DNA of 64,000 nucleotides from Rhynchopus sp. YZ270_cl-10. Taxonomy: Eukaryota > Euglenozoa > Diplonemea > Diplonemida > Diplonemidae. The notes beneath the pieces are model-generated. The model made no database searches, had not been told where the DNA came from, and worked only from the letters and a program-made list of their open reading frames with translations. The stretch covers positions 1,116,001-1,180,000 of the forward strand of contig OZ037876.1 of assembly GCA_964035575.1 (NCBI GenBank), written 5' to 3'. A program made the translations under genes and the position numbers. The stretch's first letter is position 1. The number at the start of each line of letters is the position of its first letter. Of this stretch, positions 32,843-44,452 are shown in pieces.

Positions 32843-32871
<29 letters not shown>
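32585..32871 (+). repeat. Poly-A-ended module, LINE 3' UTR or SINE
   Basis: About 255 bases of GC-balanced non-coding DNA end in CCTACCATGGTAGGTTACAGTG and a run of about 30 A. The ending hairpin (CCTACCATGGTAGG) is echoed at 19990-20028 and, weakly, near 4340-4360. It may be the true 3' untranslated end of the LINE or a separate SINE mobilised by it. CACACCTTGGGGAGAGGTGTG is another hairpin inside. Confidence 0.55.
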
Positions 32872-32874
<3 letters not shown>

Positions 32875-33712
32875 CAGAATTCACAAAAATTCGCAAACGT
32901 TCACGAAAAATTCACGTCTGGTCTGGCATTATGCACTTTCATATAATAAAAAGTTGCGTCTGCGAACACGTAGCCAAATCCCTTGGGAACGCCCCAATAT
33001 TGAGACTTACCTCAGAAACCACCCTTGAGGTGGGAACCCAGGTTATGTACCCAATATTATGGCCGAAGCCTTTTGTGCTGCAAAAGGTATAGATGCAGCG
33101 TTGTTCTCAACCTTTTAAGAACAACTTTTGTTTTGTTTGTTTTTGTTGCTTTTTGTTAATTTGGAAATACTGGGGAGAAAAAAAAAAATAGAGAAAAAAT
33201 CATGAGAGGGTGCCCTGTACTGAGAACACAGATCAATCCTCTCAAAAAAAAAAAGAAGTACAGAAAATAAATTGGTCGAAAAATAGAGAGAAGGGGGGGT
33301 GGGAGTGGCCCCTTAAAACATGCATGTTTGATTTATCTGATCTGTACACATATTTGGAGGGGTTGCGCGGAAGGTAGGGGTTTACGGTGAAGTTTGCTTT
33401 GTGGTTCTGGTTAACGTTGAAGTCTAATGGGACGAATAAAATGGTTAGAATGAAAAGAACAAAAAAACTTGAAAGATAAATGTGTCTCTCGGACTCCTGC
33501 ACATATATCTAGAGGGATTGAGGTTGTTTTACCTAAAAAAAAAAAAAGGGGGTGTATTTTGTTGTATCGACAACCAAGAAGGTTCTGTACTGAACATTAC
33601 CCAAAAAGGGGTTGAGGAAAACGCACAGACAGACCTCATGACATAAAAAGAGTGCAGCGGAGATGAGATACAGTACCAAATATGGTCGGAGTCCAAAAAA
33701 AGAAAAAAGGTT

Positions 33713-33826
33713 GACTTGAAATACAAAGTCCTCTCGTGAACAGTGTACCTTTGGATATGATTGGTGTACCGGGGAGGTGGACACCCAACCATGCAAATCC
33801 TACATTCATTTCGTGGTTTACATCTG
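33713..33826. repeat. 110-bp dispersed repeat, family F
   Basis: This is the second long copy. It shares GACTTGAAATACAAAG, CCTCTCGTGA, AGTGTACCTTTGG and the ending TTCATTTCGTGGTTTACATC with 3343-3446. The middle has diverged more. Confidence 0.75.
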
Positions 33827-34860
33827 GAAAAAAAAATCGCCAAATTACCCCAAAAAAATCCTCAACTTAGCCATCTTTTGGACGCCAATTTATTTTGAGT
33901 ACTGTACCAGGGACTCTGGTCTGACACTTTGTTAGGCACTGTTCTTCACCAATATTTTTTTTAAAATAAATTCGCTTTGCCTGAGCTTCCACTTAGACAG
34001 GACGAAAAATGTAAAAATAATATTGGATACTGAATAGGGAAAGGGACAGAGGATGATGAGCAAATAGGGTTTTTTTTTTTTTTGAAAATGCACAAAAAGG
34101 GCCACTTTCTTCAGAGGTGAGGATGACATAAGAAAAAAAAAACTGTATTGTTGTCCAGCACAACGCTATTTTTCTTTTTGCAACCTTCAAATCAAAACAC
34201 AGAAAACAGAAAAAATATAGCTTTGAAGATGGGGTGTTAGAGGACCTCCTCTGAGGTACAATAAGATATCTTGCAGAGAACAGAAAGGATGCACGGCTTT
34301 TAAAAAAAAAATCCAAAAAAAAAAAAGGCCGCCCTTTCGCTACAAGATAAAGGAAAAAAAAAAAGAAAACACACTGAGAACGGCTTCGGGAAAAAGAGGG
34401 AAAGAGAACAGAGAGGAGGGGAAAGGGGTGGGGTTGGTGTTCCCCTCAAGGGAATGAGGGAGTAACAAAAAAAATGAAGTGCACTGTAGTGTGTTGGGTG
34501 GGGGTTTTTTTAGAAGAATTCCTAGGGAGGAAAGGGGGGCTTCTAAAAAAAAGTGTAATGGTGACAAAGAGGATAGAGAATAAGAGGAAAAGAGAGAAAA
34601 AGAGAGAAAAAATTGGGTCAAGGATCCTGAGTGCATTCTCAAGTATTTTTTTGTGGTCAAAAGGTTAAAAGGGTTAAAAAGGCTAAAAGGGGGGAAAATT
34701 GAAAGATCCTAAGAATGTGCCATACGGGCATTTTCATCGATGAAGTTGTCAAAAAAGGGGGGGTAAGACAATACCCATACTATTTGAGTGCCATTGAATG
34801 AACAAATTCGCAGTTTTGTGTAAGTGCTGCAAAATATTTTTGTACTTTTTTTTTTTTTCA

Positions 34861-34910
34861 ATAATTTGTTGTATTAGTGTAGCTGTCATATAGACAGTCT
34901 TCACTGTGAT
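34861..34910 (-). repeat. GTGTAG stem-loop module, family C
   Basis: AGTGTAGCTGTC pairs with GACAGTCTTCACT around ATATA, forming a nearly complete 12-bp stem. It follows a T tract and ATAATTTGTTGTATTAGTG. Confidence 0.75.
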
Positions 34911-35068
34911 AATTTTTTTTTTAAGAGGGCAGTGTTGATGGTGTTGTTCTCTTGTCCAAAAAAAAAGAAAATAAACTGGGATGGAAGGGGGTGTTTAGTG
35001 GAAAAAAGGGGTGCTGATATATGAGTCTTGTTGAATTGCTGAGTTTCGCATATTTGAAAGAAAAAATT

Positions 35069-35105
35069 TTGAAAGATGAATATTTCATGGATATTCACCT
35101 CTTTG
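35069..35105 (-). repeat. Family E hairpin, compensated stem
   Basis: GAAAGATGAATAT pairs with ATATTCACCTCTTT around TTCATGG. The stem sequence differs from the usual ATGTGC/GCACAT yet pairs fully. Confidence 0.65.
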
Positions 35106-35504
35106 GTAAGAATCATGGGTTTCACTGGTATTATAAAAAATAAAAAATAAAGGAGCTGAACCCTGAAGTTAAAAAAATAAAAATGGGGTGAAATTGCGAA
35201 CAAAAAAACCCCAACTGGAGCCATTGTGTAAAACCCTCGAGAGGGGTTATTCATCTTCGGACCTCTAACTAGCAAACTGGAGTTGAAGGAAAGAGGGAAA
35301 AAAAAAAAAAAAAAAGAGTTTGAAAGGTGAAACCTAAGGTATCTCGTCTAAATGCATCGCAAGGTCATGTTGTGTCGACTGTAGACAATTGTCTGAGAAC
35401 CCACTGGGTTCTGTGCTCATTTGTCAAAGCCTTTGCACTACAGAAAGCAAAGACAAGAAGTCGTCCTCAACCCCTTAAGACATAGTACACAGAAGATCCT
35501 AACT

Positions 35505-35715
35505 AAGAGGCGGGGCATTTTCCCTAAAATGCCCCATCGTCGTATCTTAGGAAATGTTTCATCTTAGATCTGAGTGAAAAAAAAATCACCCCAAAAACTA
35601 AGATCTGATTCACTAAGATCTTACCACATATCTTAATTTCCTTGGAGAAAAACTAAGATCTTCAAAAAAAACAGAATTTCTTCTCACATATCTGAGGTAA
35701 GATGTTCTGTATACC
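35505..35715. repeat. AAGATCT-repeat patch with a hairpin end
   Basis: A perfect GGGGCATTTT/AAAATGCCCC hairpin (about 35514-35537) is followed by at least five CTAAGATCT or complementary TTAGATC-type motifs in 180 bases. This resembles subterminal repeats of a small DNA transposon, but I cannot define both ends. Confidence 0.4.
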
Positions 35716-36412
35716 ATGTTAAGAGGGAAAAAAAAAAGAATGAAGAAAAAGAGAAAAAAAAATATCACTTGAAAGAGTACAAGTAGCTACATCTTTCAAA
35801 GAGAATGTATTCCAGCGCTGTTTTAGTTCTTGGCCTGAAATAGGCAAAGTCATGTGTGGACAAAAATAGAGTGGGGTCGACGATACAAAATTCTTCTTCG
35901 AACTCTGAGCCACACGCGCGGAGGGATCCAAAAAAGAAGAAAAAAAAAGTCGCATTTAAAAATTGGGGGAAAATGATGTACACGTGGACAATGTAAAAAA
36001 AAAGGGGGGATTGCCAACAGTGCGGATAACCGGAAATGACAGAAAAATATAGGATAAAATACTGTAAGGCTTTTGTGACTTCCTGATGGAAAGAACACAA
36101 AGCAAAAAATCCTGTACGCTTGTATGCTTGTTTGTTCCTATCGTGTGAAAGGAGTGATGAGAAGGTTTTGTGTTATTTTAAAGAGGATTACAGAGGTTCA
36201 AAGAATTTGTAAAGATTTGCTTATTGCGGTTGTATGTATCGGATATTTCTCAACGAGAGAAAAAAATGTCATTTCGTACCAAAAAAACAAAAACAAAAAA
36301 AAACAAAAAGAACCACCAACAAAACTCACAATCAGCAAGGGGTGGGAGAGGGGAGGTTTTGCTTAAATTCTTGGATCATCAACAAAAAAGGGGGGAATAA
36401 AGAAAACTTCAA

Positions 36413-36440
36413 AGATGAATGTGCCTCTTGCGCACACCTC
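36413..36440 (-). repeat. Family E hairpin
   Basis: AGATGAATGTGCCTCTTG is followed by CGCACACCTC. The inner GTGC/GCAC stem is intact. Confidence 0.65.
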
Positions 36441-36532
36441 ACAAAAGAAAACAACAACAAAAGGGGGTAGAACAAAACGCTTTCGTTTATTTGCATTGTG
36501 TTTGCTTTTTTTTTTCTCTCTCTTTTTTTCCT

Positions 36533-36597
36533 GATAAATTGTTGGAGTAGTGTAGTTGCCTCGGTTTGTGTTGCCACAGTTTGTGCATATCTCCACT
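36533..36597 (-). repeat. GTGTAG module, family A
   Basis: A T/C tract precedes GATAAATTGTTGGAGTAGTG and the GTTGCCTCGGTTTGTGTTGC core; it ends ATATCTCCACT as in 186-251. Confidence 0.8.
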
Positions 36598-39381
36598 GTC
36601 CAAAAGTTCACTCTTTTTGGAGAACAGCCCCCGTTTAAAAGGAGCAATACTGCTATTTGGTGTTAAAATGATATAGTTTGATCATATGCACTAGAGTGCA
36701 CAATGAACCTGCTACGTGAACAGTTGGTTTTGTTTTGTTTTGATACCCATTTTTTTAGTGCCAGTTTGCCCGCACAGACAATCTTCACTAATAGTAGGTT
36801 GCTTTGAGACAGAGGTGATTTCCTTTTTTTGTTTACTGAAAACAGAAACAAAGAAAACGGGGAGCAGCGGGGTCCTTTAAACAAAAGGGGAGCGGGAGGT
36901 GGGTGTTTTTTTTTTCTCTAAAACTTTTATTTTATTTTAGCTTGAATAAATTTAATGTGGACACCTCTCTTTTCATTCTCGTGTGATCTCCGCGCATTAT
37001 ATTTTACTCTTGCCTACTGAGTGATTGGAGGGGGGATATAGTTAGCCTGCCACCCAGAATGATGAAGTCTTTGCAATCAAATGTCGGCTTGTGAAGATTT
37101 GGGCATCATTTTACCCCAACTTCGAAGCCAAAGAAGTACTCAAACAATTTGAAGTAATAAGTGAAAAATCATGAAACACAACAAAATCAAAAACTGTTGT
37201 CCCACAACATCACTAGATAGCGCAACGAGGGGGGGAGGGGGGAGGGGTGCAGATTGGTTGCTATAAATGGCGAGAAAACCTTATGAGGATACAACTTGAT
37301 ACATTAAAACTTGGAAGACAGAAATTTGCCCCAAATTTCTTTTTTTCTTTTCCAACATAATCTTTCTAAAAACAATACGAGAAAGAGAAAGAACGAAGGG
37401 TATGCAAATAAATGTAGTAACTATGAACGTTGATAAAAGACTTAGAACTTAGGTCTCAGAATTGTGTATTCTGCAGAGTGTACACTGTTGTAGCATGACT
37501 ACGTGTCAACTGTCTAAATCCCACCCAGGGGGCGGTACTTAGGCAATTATTACCACAACCTCTGTGTGTGGCTCAGCCCCTCCTTCTTCCCTATGCAATG
37601 CAGGTATGCTAAGTTAAAAAAAGGGGGGCGTTTGCCGTGCGGGGTTTTTCAAGTTATATTTTCTTTTGAGTTTTAACAAGATCACGTTCGTCAACACTGA
37701 CGATACCCGAGGGGGTACGGGTAATGAGTAAAAAGTGAGACGCACAGCGTGTTAATTATCAGAGGTGATTCCCTTGCTGCGGAATGTGGCCCACAGCGGG
37801 GGTACAATGTGTGGGTTAGGGGGTTTTTTTTATTAGAAATTGTGGAAAAATCCACTGTTTTGTTCTGTGTGTGTGGGGGGAAATGGGAACTCAGACATTA
37901 AATCTTGCATTATTTATAGCGATATCTTTCCAAAAAATCGCGTGCGAAGAGAGAAAAAAAATATGCGCTTCCATGAACAGAGGGAGACACGGCCTCTTTA
38001 AAAGAGGAATCATGAAAAAAATGATACCTGACAATCGCAAATCCTGGATTGCAACGAGGATTGTGTGCGTGAGAAACATCAGGGTAGGCAATGTGGGGTA
38101 AAGAGGGTCTAGTGTAGAAAAGAAAATCAAAACAAAGAACGGTGTGCTTTTTGTTCTGCATTGTGGGGGGGGGGAAAAAAAATTCCCAAACTACAAGGTG
38201 GCGTGGCTCGAAAATAAACACCACCTCGTTTCTGCGTGGGAAACATTTTTTGGAACTATTTGTGATTAATTTATTTTGTTGGGTTGTGTATTGATGATCG
38301 CTGTCTACTTTTTTTTTGCATTTCAACAGAATATAAGAAAAGTTTGTGAAATGATTCTGAACCTCTCAGAAAAGAAAGAAGAAAAAAAAAAAACAATGGC
38401 GGGTATTGTACTATCCAAAAATATATCCCCTCTAATGGTCCAGTACAATTATTAAGAAAAATTTTACTGCATTATTTGTCGCCCTGAGTAAAAATTTTGC
38501 ACTCTAACACTATGTGGAATGCAAGTTTTCTGCGAGCACCAAACACGCTCGCAGTGCTGCAAAAAAGAAGGGGGAGGTTTTAGGTCGATCGTACGTCAGA
38601 AAATGATCATAATAAAGATAAAATGAATTTGAGAGATGAACGAACTTCATCACAGGTGCAACATGACGTCAAAAGAATCGAACAAACTATGCTGCAATAC
38701 ATTGCATTCACCTTGCGGTGACGATAAGTTGACAATACAATAAAAACAATAAAAAAACACATGAAAGAAATGCATGATTGAAGCATTATTTTGTTTGTTT
38801 TTTTTTTAGTTTGCTTTAATTCCGCTTTCTGTGCTGTATGCACACGAGGTTATGCAGAAGATAAACGAACAATAAAACAATAAAGAAGATCTCGCCTTTT
38901 CCTCTGACTATTTGAGGAGAAAGACTTCCCCTTTGCATTGCTTTTTTTGTTTCGACGAAAGGCAACAAAACAGACTTGCCTTTAATTTATTTTCCTTTGA
39001 AACAAAGAATGAGTAGCACGGCGGAAGGCTAATGCAGTATGGCCACGTTGCTTTTTTTTTTTTTTACTTTTTTTTTTCTAGCGATCTATTAGGTTAGCTG
39101 CTCTCGCTTACTGTACTCAGCCGTTAGACTCGTGCACAAAAAAGCCAGTATTTTTCTTTATTTTCCTTTTGTTGCTACTTGGTATTTCCTCGCCTGCAGT
39201 GGCACTGCCAAGCTAGATATCCGGTAACATTCTGGCGTGCAACAGCTCCTTTCCGGGAGGTTATTTTTGTCATAACTTAGTTTTTTTTTGCTTTTTGATA
39301 TCTGCACCAGGATTACCCTGTACAGGTGTTGCTAGATATATGATAGTAAAGGATTATTTGTACAATACAATAATGCAGGAT

Positions 39382-39463
39382 GGTGCGGCTCATAATAAAA
39401 TAAAGTGTTTTTTTTTTTTGTGTACTTCTTGTGTACTTCTTTTGTGGGGTTATGAGCCACACC
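39382..39463. mobile_element. 82-bp TIR micro-element, GGTGTGGCTGA family
   Basis: GGTGCGGCTCATAA and TTATGAGCCACACC are inverted with one mismatch. A doubled GTGTACTTCTT lies inside. GAT and ATC just outside extend the symmetry. Confidence 0.65.
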
Positions 39464-40010
39464 ATCGGAAGGGGGGGAAAAAATGAAAGGAAAAAAAAAT
39501 GGCATTACAAAAGGCTCCGCTGGTGAATGACTGTCTAGCAATAGAAAATACAGACACCACAGAAAAGAATACATAAAGAAATAAAACGCTCCTCGTTGCG
39601 AGACGGGAGCTTTGTTGGCATTTTTTTTTTTTGTTTTTTTTTGTTTTTGTTGAATAATTTGATCAAAGATTATTGCTCTGTTTTATAAGAACAATGACTG
39701 GGGTTTGCTTGCTCAGACGAAATGGTGGTTGACGCATCCTACTACAAGTGGTATTATTAAAATACCCTAAAATTCTTTCATATATGTACCGTTTTGCCTA
39801 TGACACTACTGGGCACAACTAGCACCATACTCACTTGAGCTGTGCCTATATTAGGCACAATTCCAGTACAGTTTCAGCACAACTACACACAACTAACCAC
39901 AACTAACCACAATTACACCACAATTACACACAATTACACCAAAATTACGCTGGGGGAAAAAATGGTACACCACCCCACAGGGAAGCATGCCACCACATGT
40001 AAGTGACCTG

Positions 40011-41210
40011 TACTGTACTGTACTGTACTGTACTGTACTGTACTGTACTGTACTGTACTGTACTGTACTGTACTGTACTGTACTGTACTGTACTGTACTG
40101 TACTGTACTGTACTGTACTGTACTGTACTGTACTGTACTGTACTGTACTGTACTGTACTGTACTGTACTGTACTGTACTGTACTGTACTGTACTGTACTG
40201 TACTGTACTGTACTGTACTGTACTGTACTGTACTGTACTGTACTGTACTGTACTGTACTGTACTGTACTGTACTGTACTGTACTGTACTGTACTGTACTG
40301 TACTGTACTGTACTGTACTGTACTGTACTGTACTGTACTGTACTGTACTGTACTGTACTGTACTGTACTGTACTGTACTGTACTGTACTGTACTGTACTG
40401 TACTGTACTGTACTGTACTGTACTGTACTGTACTGTACTGTACTGTACTGTACTGTACTGTACTGTACTGTACTGTACTGTACTGTACTGTACTGTACTG
40501 TACTGTACTGTACTGTACTGTACTGTACTGTACTGTACTGTACTGTACTGTACTGTACTGTACTGTACTGTACTGTACTGTACTGTACTGTACTGTACTG
40601 TACTGTACTGTACTGTACTGTACTGTACTGTACTGTACTGTACTGTACTGTACTGTACTGTACTGTACTGTACTGTACTGTACTGTACTGTACTGTACTG
40701 TACTGTACTGTACTGTACTGTACTGTACTGTACTGTACTGTACTGTACTGTACTGTACTGTACTGTACTGTACTGTACTGTACTGTACTGTACTGTACTG
40801 TACTGTACTGTACTGTACTGTACTGTACTGTACTGTACTGTACTGTACTGTACTGTACTGTACTGTACTGTACTGTACTGTACTGTACTGTACTGTACTG
40901 TACTGTACTGTACTGTACTGTACTGTACTGTACTGTACTGTACTGTACTGTACTGTACTGTACTGTACTGTACTGTACTGTACTGTACTGTACTGTACTG
41001 TACTGTACTGTACTGTACTGTACTGTACTGTACTGTACTGTACTGTACTGTACTGTACTGTACTGTACTGTACTGTACTGTACTGTACTGTACTGTACTG
41101 TACTGTACTGTACTGTACTGTACTGTACTGTACTGTACTGTACTGTACTGTACTGTACTGTACTGTACTGTACTGTACTGTACTGTACTGTACTGTACTG
41201 TACTGTACTG
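40011..41210. repeat. (TACTG) microsatellite, 240 perfect copies
   Basis: The 5-bp unit TACTG runs for exactly 1,200 bases with no deviation that I can see. It is open in several frames on both strands only because 5 and 3 are co-prime and no frame contains a stop. These frames are not genes. Confidence 0.97.
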
Positions 41211-41890
41211 TGTACTGTGTACTGTGTACTGTGTACTGTGTACTGTGTACTGTGTACTGTGTACTGTGTACTGTGTACTGTGTACTGTGTACTGTGTACT
41301 GTGTACTGTGTACTGTGTACTGTGTACTGTGTACTGTGTACTGTGTACTGTGTACTGTGTACTGTGTACTGTGTACTGTGTACTGTGTACTGTGTACTGT
41401 GTACTGTGTACTGTGTACTGTGTACTGTGTACTGTGTACTGTGTACTGTGTACTGTGTACTGTGTACTGTGTACTGTGTACTGTGTACTGTGTACTGTGT
41501 ACTGTGTACTGTGTACTGTGTACTGTGTACTGTGTACTGTGTACTGTGTACTGTGTACTGTGTACTGTGTACTGTGTACTGTGTACTGTGTACTGTGTAC
41601 TGTGTACTGTGTACTGTGTACTGTGTACTGTGTACTGTGTACTGTGTACTGTGTACTGTGTACTGTGTACTGTGTACTGTGTACTGTGTACTGTGTACTG
41701 TGTACTGTGTACTGTGTACTGTGTACTGTGTACTGTGTACTGTGTACTGTGTACTGTGTACTGTGTACTGTGTACTGTGTACTGTGTACTGTGTACTGTG
41801 TACTGTGTACTGTGTACTGTGTACTGTGTACTGTGTACTGTGTACTGTGTACTGTGTACTGTGTACTGTGTACTGTGTACTGTGTACTGT
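41211..41890. repeat. (TGTACTG) microsatellite, about 97 perfect copies
   Basis: The unit changes abruptly from TACTG to TGTACTG at 41211 and then stays perfect for 680 bases. On the other strand the unit reads CAGTACA, which continues directly from the end of the shared module at 41891. Confidence 0.97.
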
Positions 41891-41999
41891 GCGGAAATTG
41901 ACCAAAAACGAGAATTTGTCCATTTCGGCAAATTGACCCCACCACTGGCCGGACGGATTCCGGAAATGCAAATGCCGGCGTTTAAAAGCTTGACCAACG
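41891..41999 (-). repeat. Inverted copy of the 15395-15530 module
   Basis: Read on the minus strand, CGTTGGTCAAGCTTTTAAAC, GCCGGCATTTGCATTTCCGG and GGTGGGGTCAATTTGCCG match 15395-15505 at nearly every base. Both copies run into ACACAGTACACAG-type repeats at the same edge. Confidence 0.9.
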
Positions 42000-42360
42000 A
42001 AAACAAATTTCCAACACGTGAATGCCCCCATGACAACTGTGTAGAAACACGGGGAATCGGTTATGCAGCCACGCCAAAAAATGTGCAATTTAAAGCGAAA
42101 TCTTATCGAAGTCTTGTTGGCGTGAAAGAGCAGGAGAAACATGCAGAAAACAAAAAATATCCGTTGTTGCACACTTACACACACGTACCCACAAATACTC
42201 CACACGTACCAACACTTACGCACACTTACGTACACTTACGCACATTTACACCCACTTACGCACAACCGAGCACAACTGGCCAGAACTGAGCACAATTACG
42301 CCACAATTACGCCACAATTACACCACAATTACAGCACAATTACAGCGGCCCAAAACGGTA

Positions 42361-43100
42361 CAATATACTATTCTACTGAATAGAGGTATAATAGGGTGCA
42401 CTAAATGTACCCAAACTCCCTACAACCCTTTAAAAAAAAAACACTGTTTAACTTCAGACAACAATCCGTTGCCCGTTGCCGCACAGTGACCTTGCAGAGG
42501 GACTCAGTATCTCAAGCACACACAACCAAGAGTCTCTCACCAATAACTCTAAGCAATACCCAGTACTGTTCTTTTTTGTTGTTGCCCTGTCAAGACGTAG
42601 TGGGCGAGCAAAGTGGTCATCGTTGAAGTAATGACAAGATTGCTTCAAACTAAAAGCCTTGCAGTGCTTTAAAAAAAATCGTAACGCACCTTGAGATTCG
42701 GCTAGAGATCAAATATAAATATAAAAATAAATATAAAAATGCAGGTGAAGGGGTGCAATTTCGTTCAAAGTATACACAGACAGGAACTGGATACGGTTAT
42801 GATGTTTTTTTTCTAAAAATTGACGCAAATTGCCTTAAATAATAGGGGGAGGGTGAAGCTCTCAAAACAAGGAACAGATTGATGACGGAGAAATAAAGCA
42901 AGAAAAAGAAGGAGAAAATGGACAGAAGGTGGTGAGAGAAAGACAAACACTTTCCCTTTTTAAAAATGGAAGAGAGCCTTTGAAAGTACTTTCTTCAAGA
43001 AATATTGTCTTTTCCTCTTCTGCTGTACACTTTCCCACTTTCCCTTAGTGTGGACCAACGCTTTCTCTGTGCAAAATTGGTGCACAAGTCGTGGCCATTA
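42361..43100. other. Intergenic, no feature recognised
   Basis: A/T-rich sequence with a short ATATAAA run (about 42710-42740). A CTAAAAGCCTTGCAGTGCTTTA hairpin at about 42649-42670 resembles a degraded family D copy. I see no gene. Confidence 0.5.
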
Positions 43101-43604
43101 CTGGGGGGGGCCGAATAGTAGACCCCGGGTCCACTATTAGGCGAACCGACGGGTATAAATCGGGGGTCTCAGAAAAAAAAAAATTTTTTTCCAAGTTGAA
43201 TAGTAGACCCCCCCTAAATAGTAGACCCCCCCAAAATTTTTTTTCTGTATTTTTACTAAAACCCTCCTGTCGATGAGGCTGATAGGGTGTGTCAAAATAT
43301 ACTGATTTTTGCTTCTTTGGAAAGATTTGTCACAAAATCTATCCAAAGAAAGAAAAATCAATTTGAAATTTGTAGTTGATCCCCTCTAAAATTTTTCCGC
43401 GACTTCCGCAAAAAGTCAAAAAAAACGAAAACCTGGGGGGGGTCCACTATTCAGCGGAAAAAAAAATTTTCCCCCAGAATTTCTCAGGGGGGGTCCACTA
43501 TTCAAAGGAAAAAAAATTTAAAAAAACCCAGAATTCCCAGGGGGGGTCTACTATTCAAGGGGGGTCTACTATTCAGGGGGGGTCCACTATTCGGCCCCCC
43601 CCAG
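43101..43604. mobile_element. TA-flanked MITE with GAATAGTAGACC repeats
   Basis: CTGGGGGGGGCCGAATAGTAG and its complement-like end CACTATTCGGCCCCCCCCAG are inverted, flanked by TA (43099-43100 and 43605-43606). The motif GAATAGTAGACCCC recurs in one orientation in the left half and as GGGGTC(C/T)ACTATTC five times in the right half. The centre has a CTTTGGAAAGATTTGT/TCTATCCAAAG-like inverted pair. It is 504 bp and non-coding. TA flanks suggest a Tc1/mariner-type mover. Confidence 0.8.
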
Positions 43605-43790
43605 TAAGATATTTAAAAAAAAACAAATCAAACCCAAAGGTAAGTATGAACAGGCAGTTGCAGGGTTTCGTGTACACTAGTGTCGGGGGGAAAAAAAAGT
43701 ACCTTCAGTAGTACACTACTTCCCTCTAAGAGTAAAGGAAATTGAAAGGGAAAAAGTGACAACGTGCACAATGTATCAGAAAAAAAGTTT

Positions 43791-43829
43791 GGTGAGATAA
43801 ATCTAAGCCTCTAGTATTTAGCTCACCAT
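43791..43829 (-). repeat. Family D hairpin with swapped outer stem
   Basis: GGTGAG pairs perfectly with CTCACC outside a CTAA/TTAG core and CCTCTAGTA loop. The outer pair is unlike AAGATGA/TCACCTT, a clear compensated change. Confidence 0.75.
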
Positions 43830-44452
43830 AAAAATACAATAAAAAAATCAAGGTTGTGGAAAAAGTGTTATAAAAGGCTTTTGGTGTATTCTCATATTCG
43901 TACAATACACAGAAACAAGCCTTCTAGAGAATACAAAATCCACTTTGGCAAAGATGCCGTTCATCGCAGCTGTTAAAAAGGGGTTAGAGAGAGGGAGAAA
44001 CAGAGAGAGAGAGAGAGAGAGGGTGGACATAACGCAGATGGCGGGAAGAAAATCAAAAACTCCAATTAAAAGGTGTTTATTGTTCTCTGCCCACAACAGC
44101 AATTATACCGTCTTTAAAAGAGAAAGCAAAACATAAACATTTTCCTTAGGAATTAAGAAAAAAAAAAATGCATTGCCAATAAAATGGCATTTTTGTTTTT
44201 TTGTGTGTCTTTTTTTATTTGGCCCTTCCCTTTGTTGAGAGGAGCACGCACACACTGTACCAGTCCTACAGAAGACTTTAAAACTATCAGGTGCATTGAT
44301 TCCTCAGAATCACATGACGGGTCAATCAATCTGTTTCTTTTCAAAGAGCTTCGAGGGGAGGGGTGGGGTGGGAAAACGTTTTCAATCCTTCTACACTTTC
44401 AGTTTCTTTTTCCGCTTTTTTGTTTTTTTTTTTTTTTTTTGATAATCTGTTT

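Larger units (their letters stand above)
32872..39786. other. Intergenic, repeat-rich, no gene recognised
   Basis: Recognised parts: family H copies (33041-33120, 35371-35483), family E hairpins (33471-33510, 35069-35105, 36413-36440), family F copy (33713-33826), family C module (34861-34910), an AAGATCT-rich patch (35505-35715), family A module (36533-36597) and a TIR micro-element (39382-39463). Between 36.9 and 39.3 kb I see mainly A/T-rich unique sequence, with weak hairpins such as TACCCGAGGGGGTACGGGTA near 37707. Confidence 0.6.
39787..42360. mobile_element. Composite TIR element carrying the TACTG arrays
   Basis: TACCGTTTTG at the left end and CAAAACGGTA at the right end are inverted; if TA is the target duplication, the element's own ends are CCGTTTTG. 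Both flanks of the interior are degenerate CACAATTACACC tandem repeats (about 39890-39955 and 42290-42345), which supports a single unit. The left side has a GTGCCTATATTAGGCAC palindrome. The middle is the two microsatellite arrays plus a module shared with 15303-15789. The terminal repeats are short, so the boundaries are tentative. Confidence 0.5.

Noticed and set aside
39893-42289. Very long open frames (up to 780 codons) on both strands across 39.9-42.3 kb
   Set aside because: They are translations of the TACTG and TGTACTG arrays, open in several frames on both strands only because the repeat has no stop. The flanking residues match repeat DNA, not a protein.
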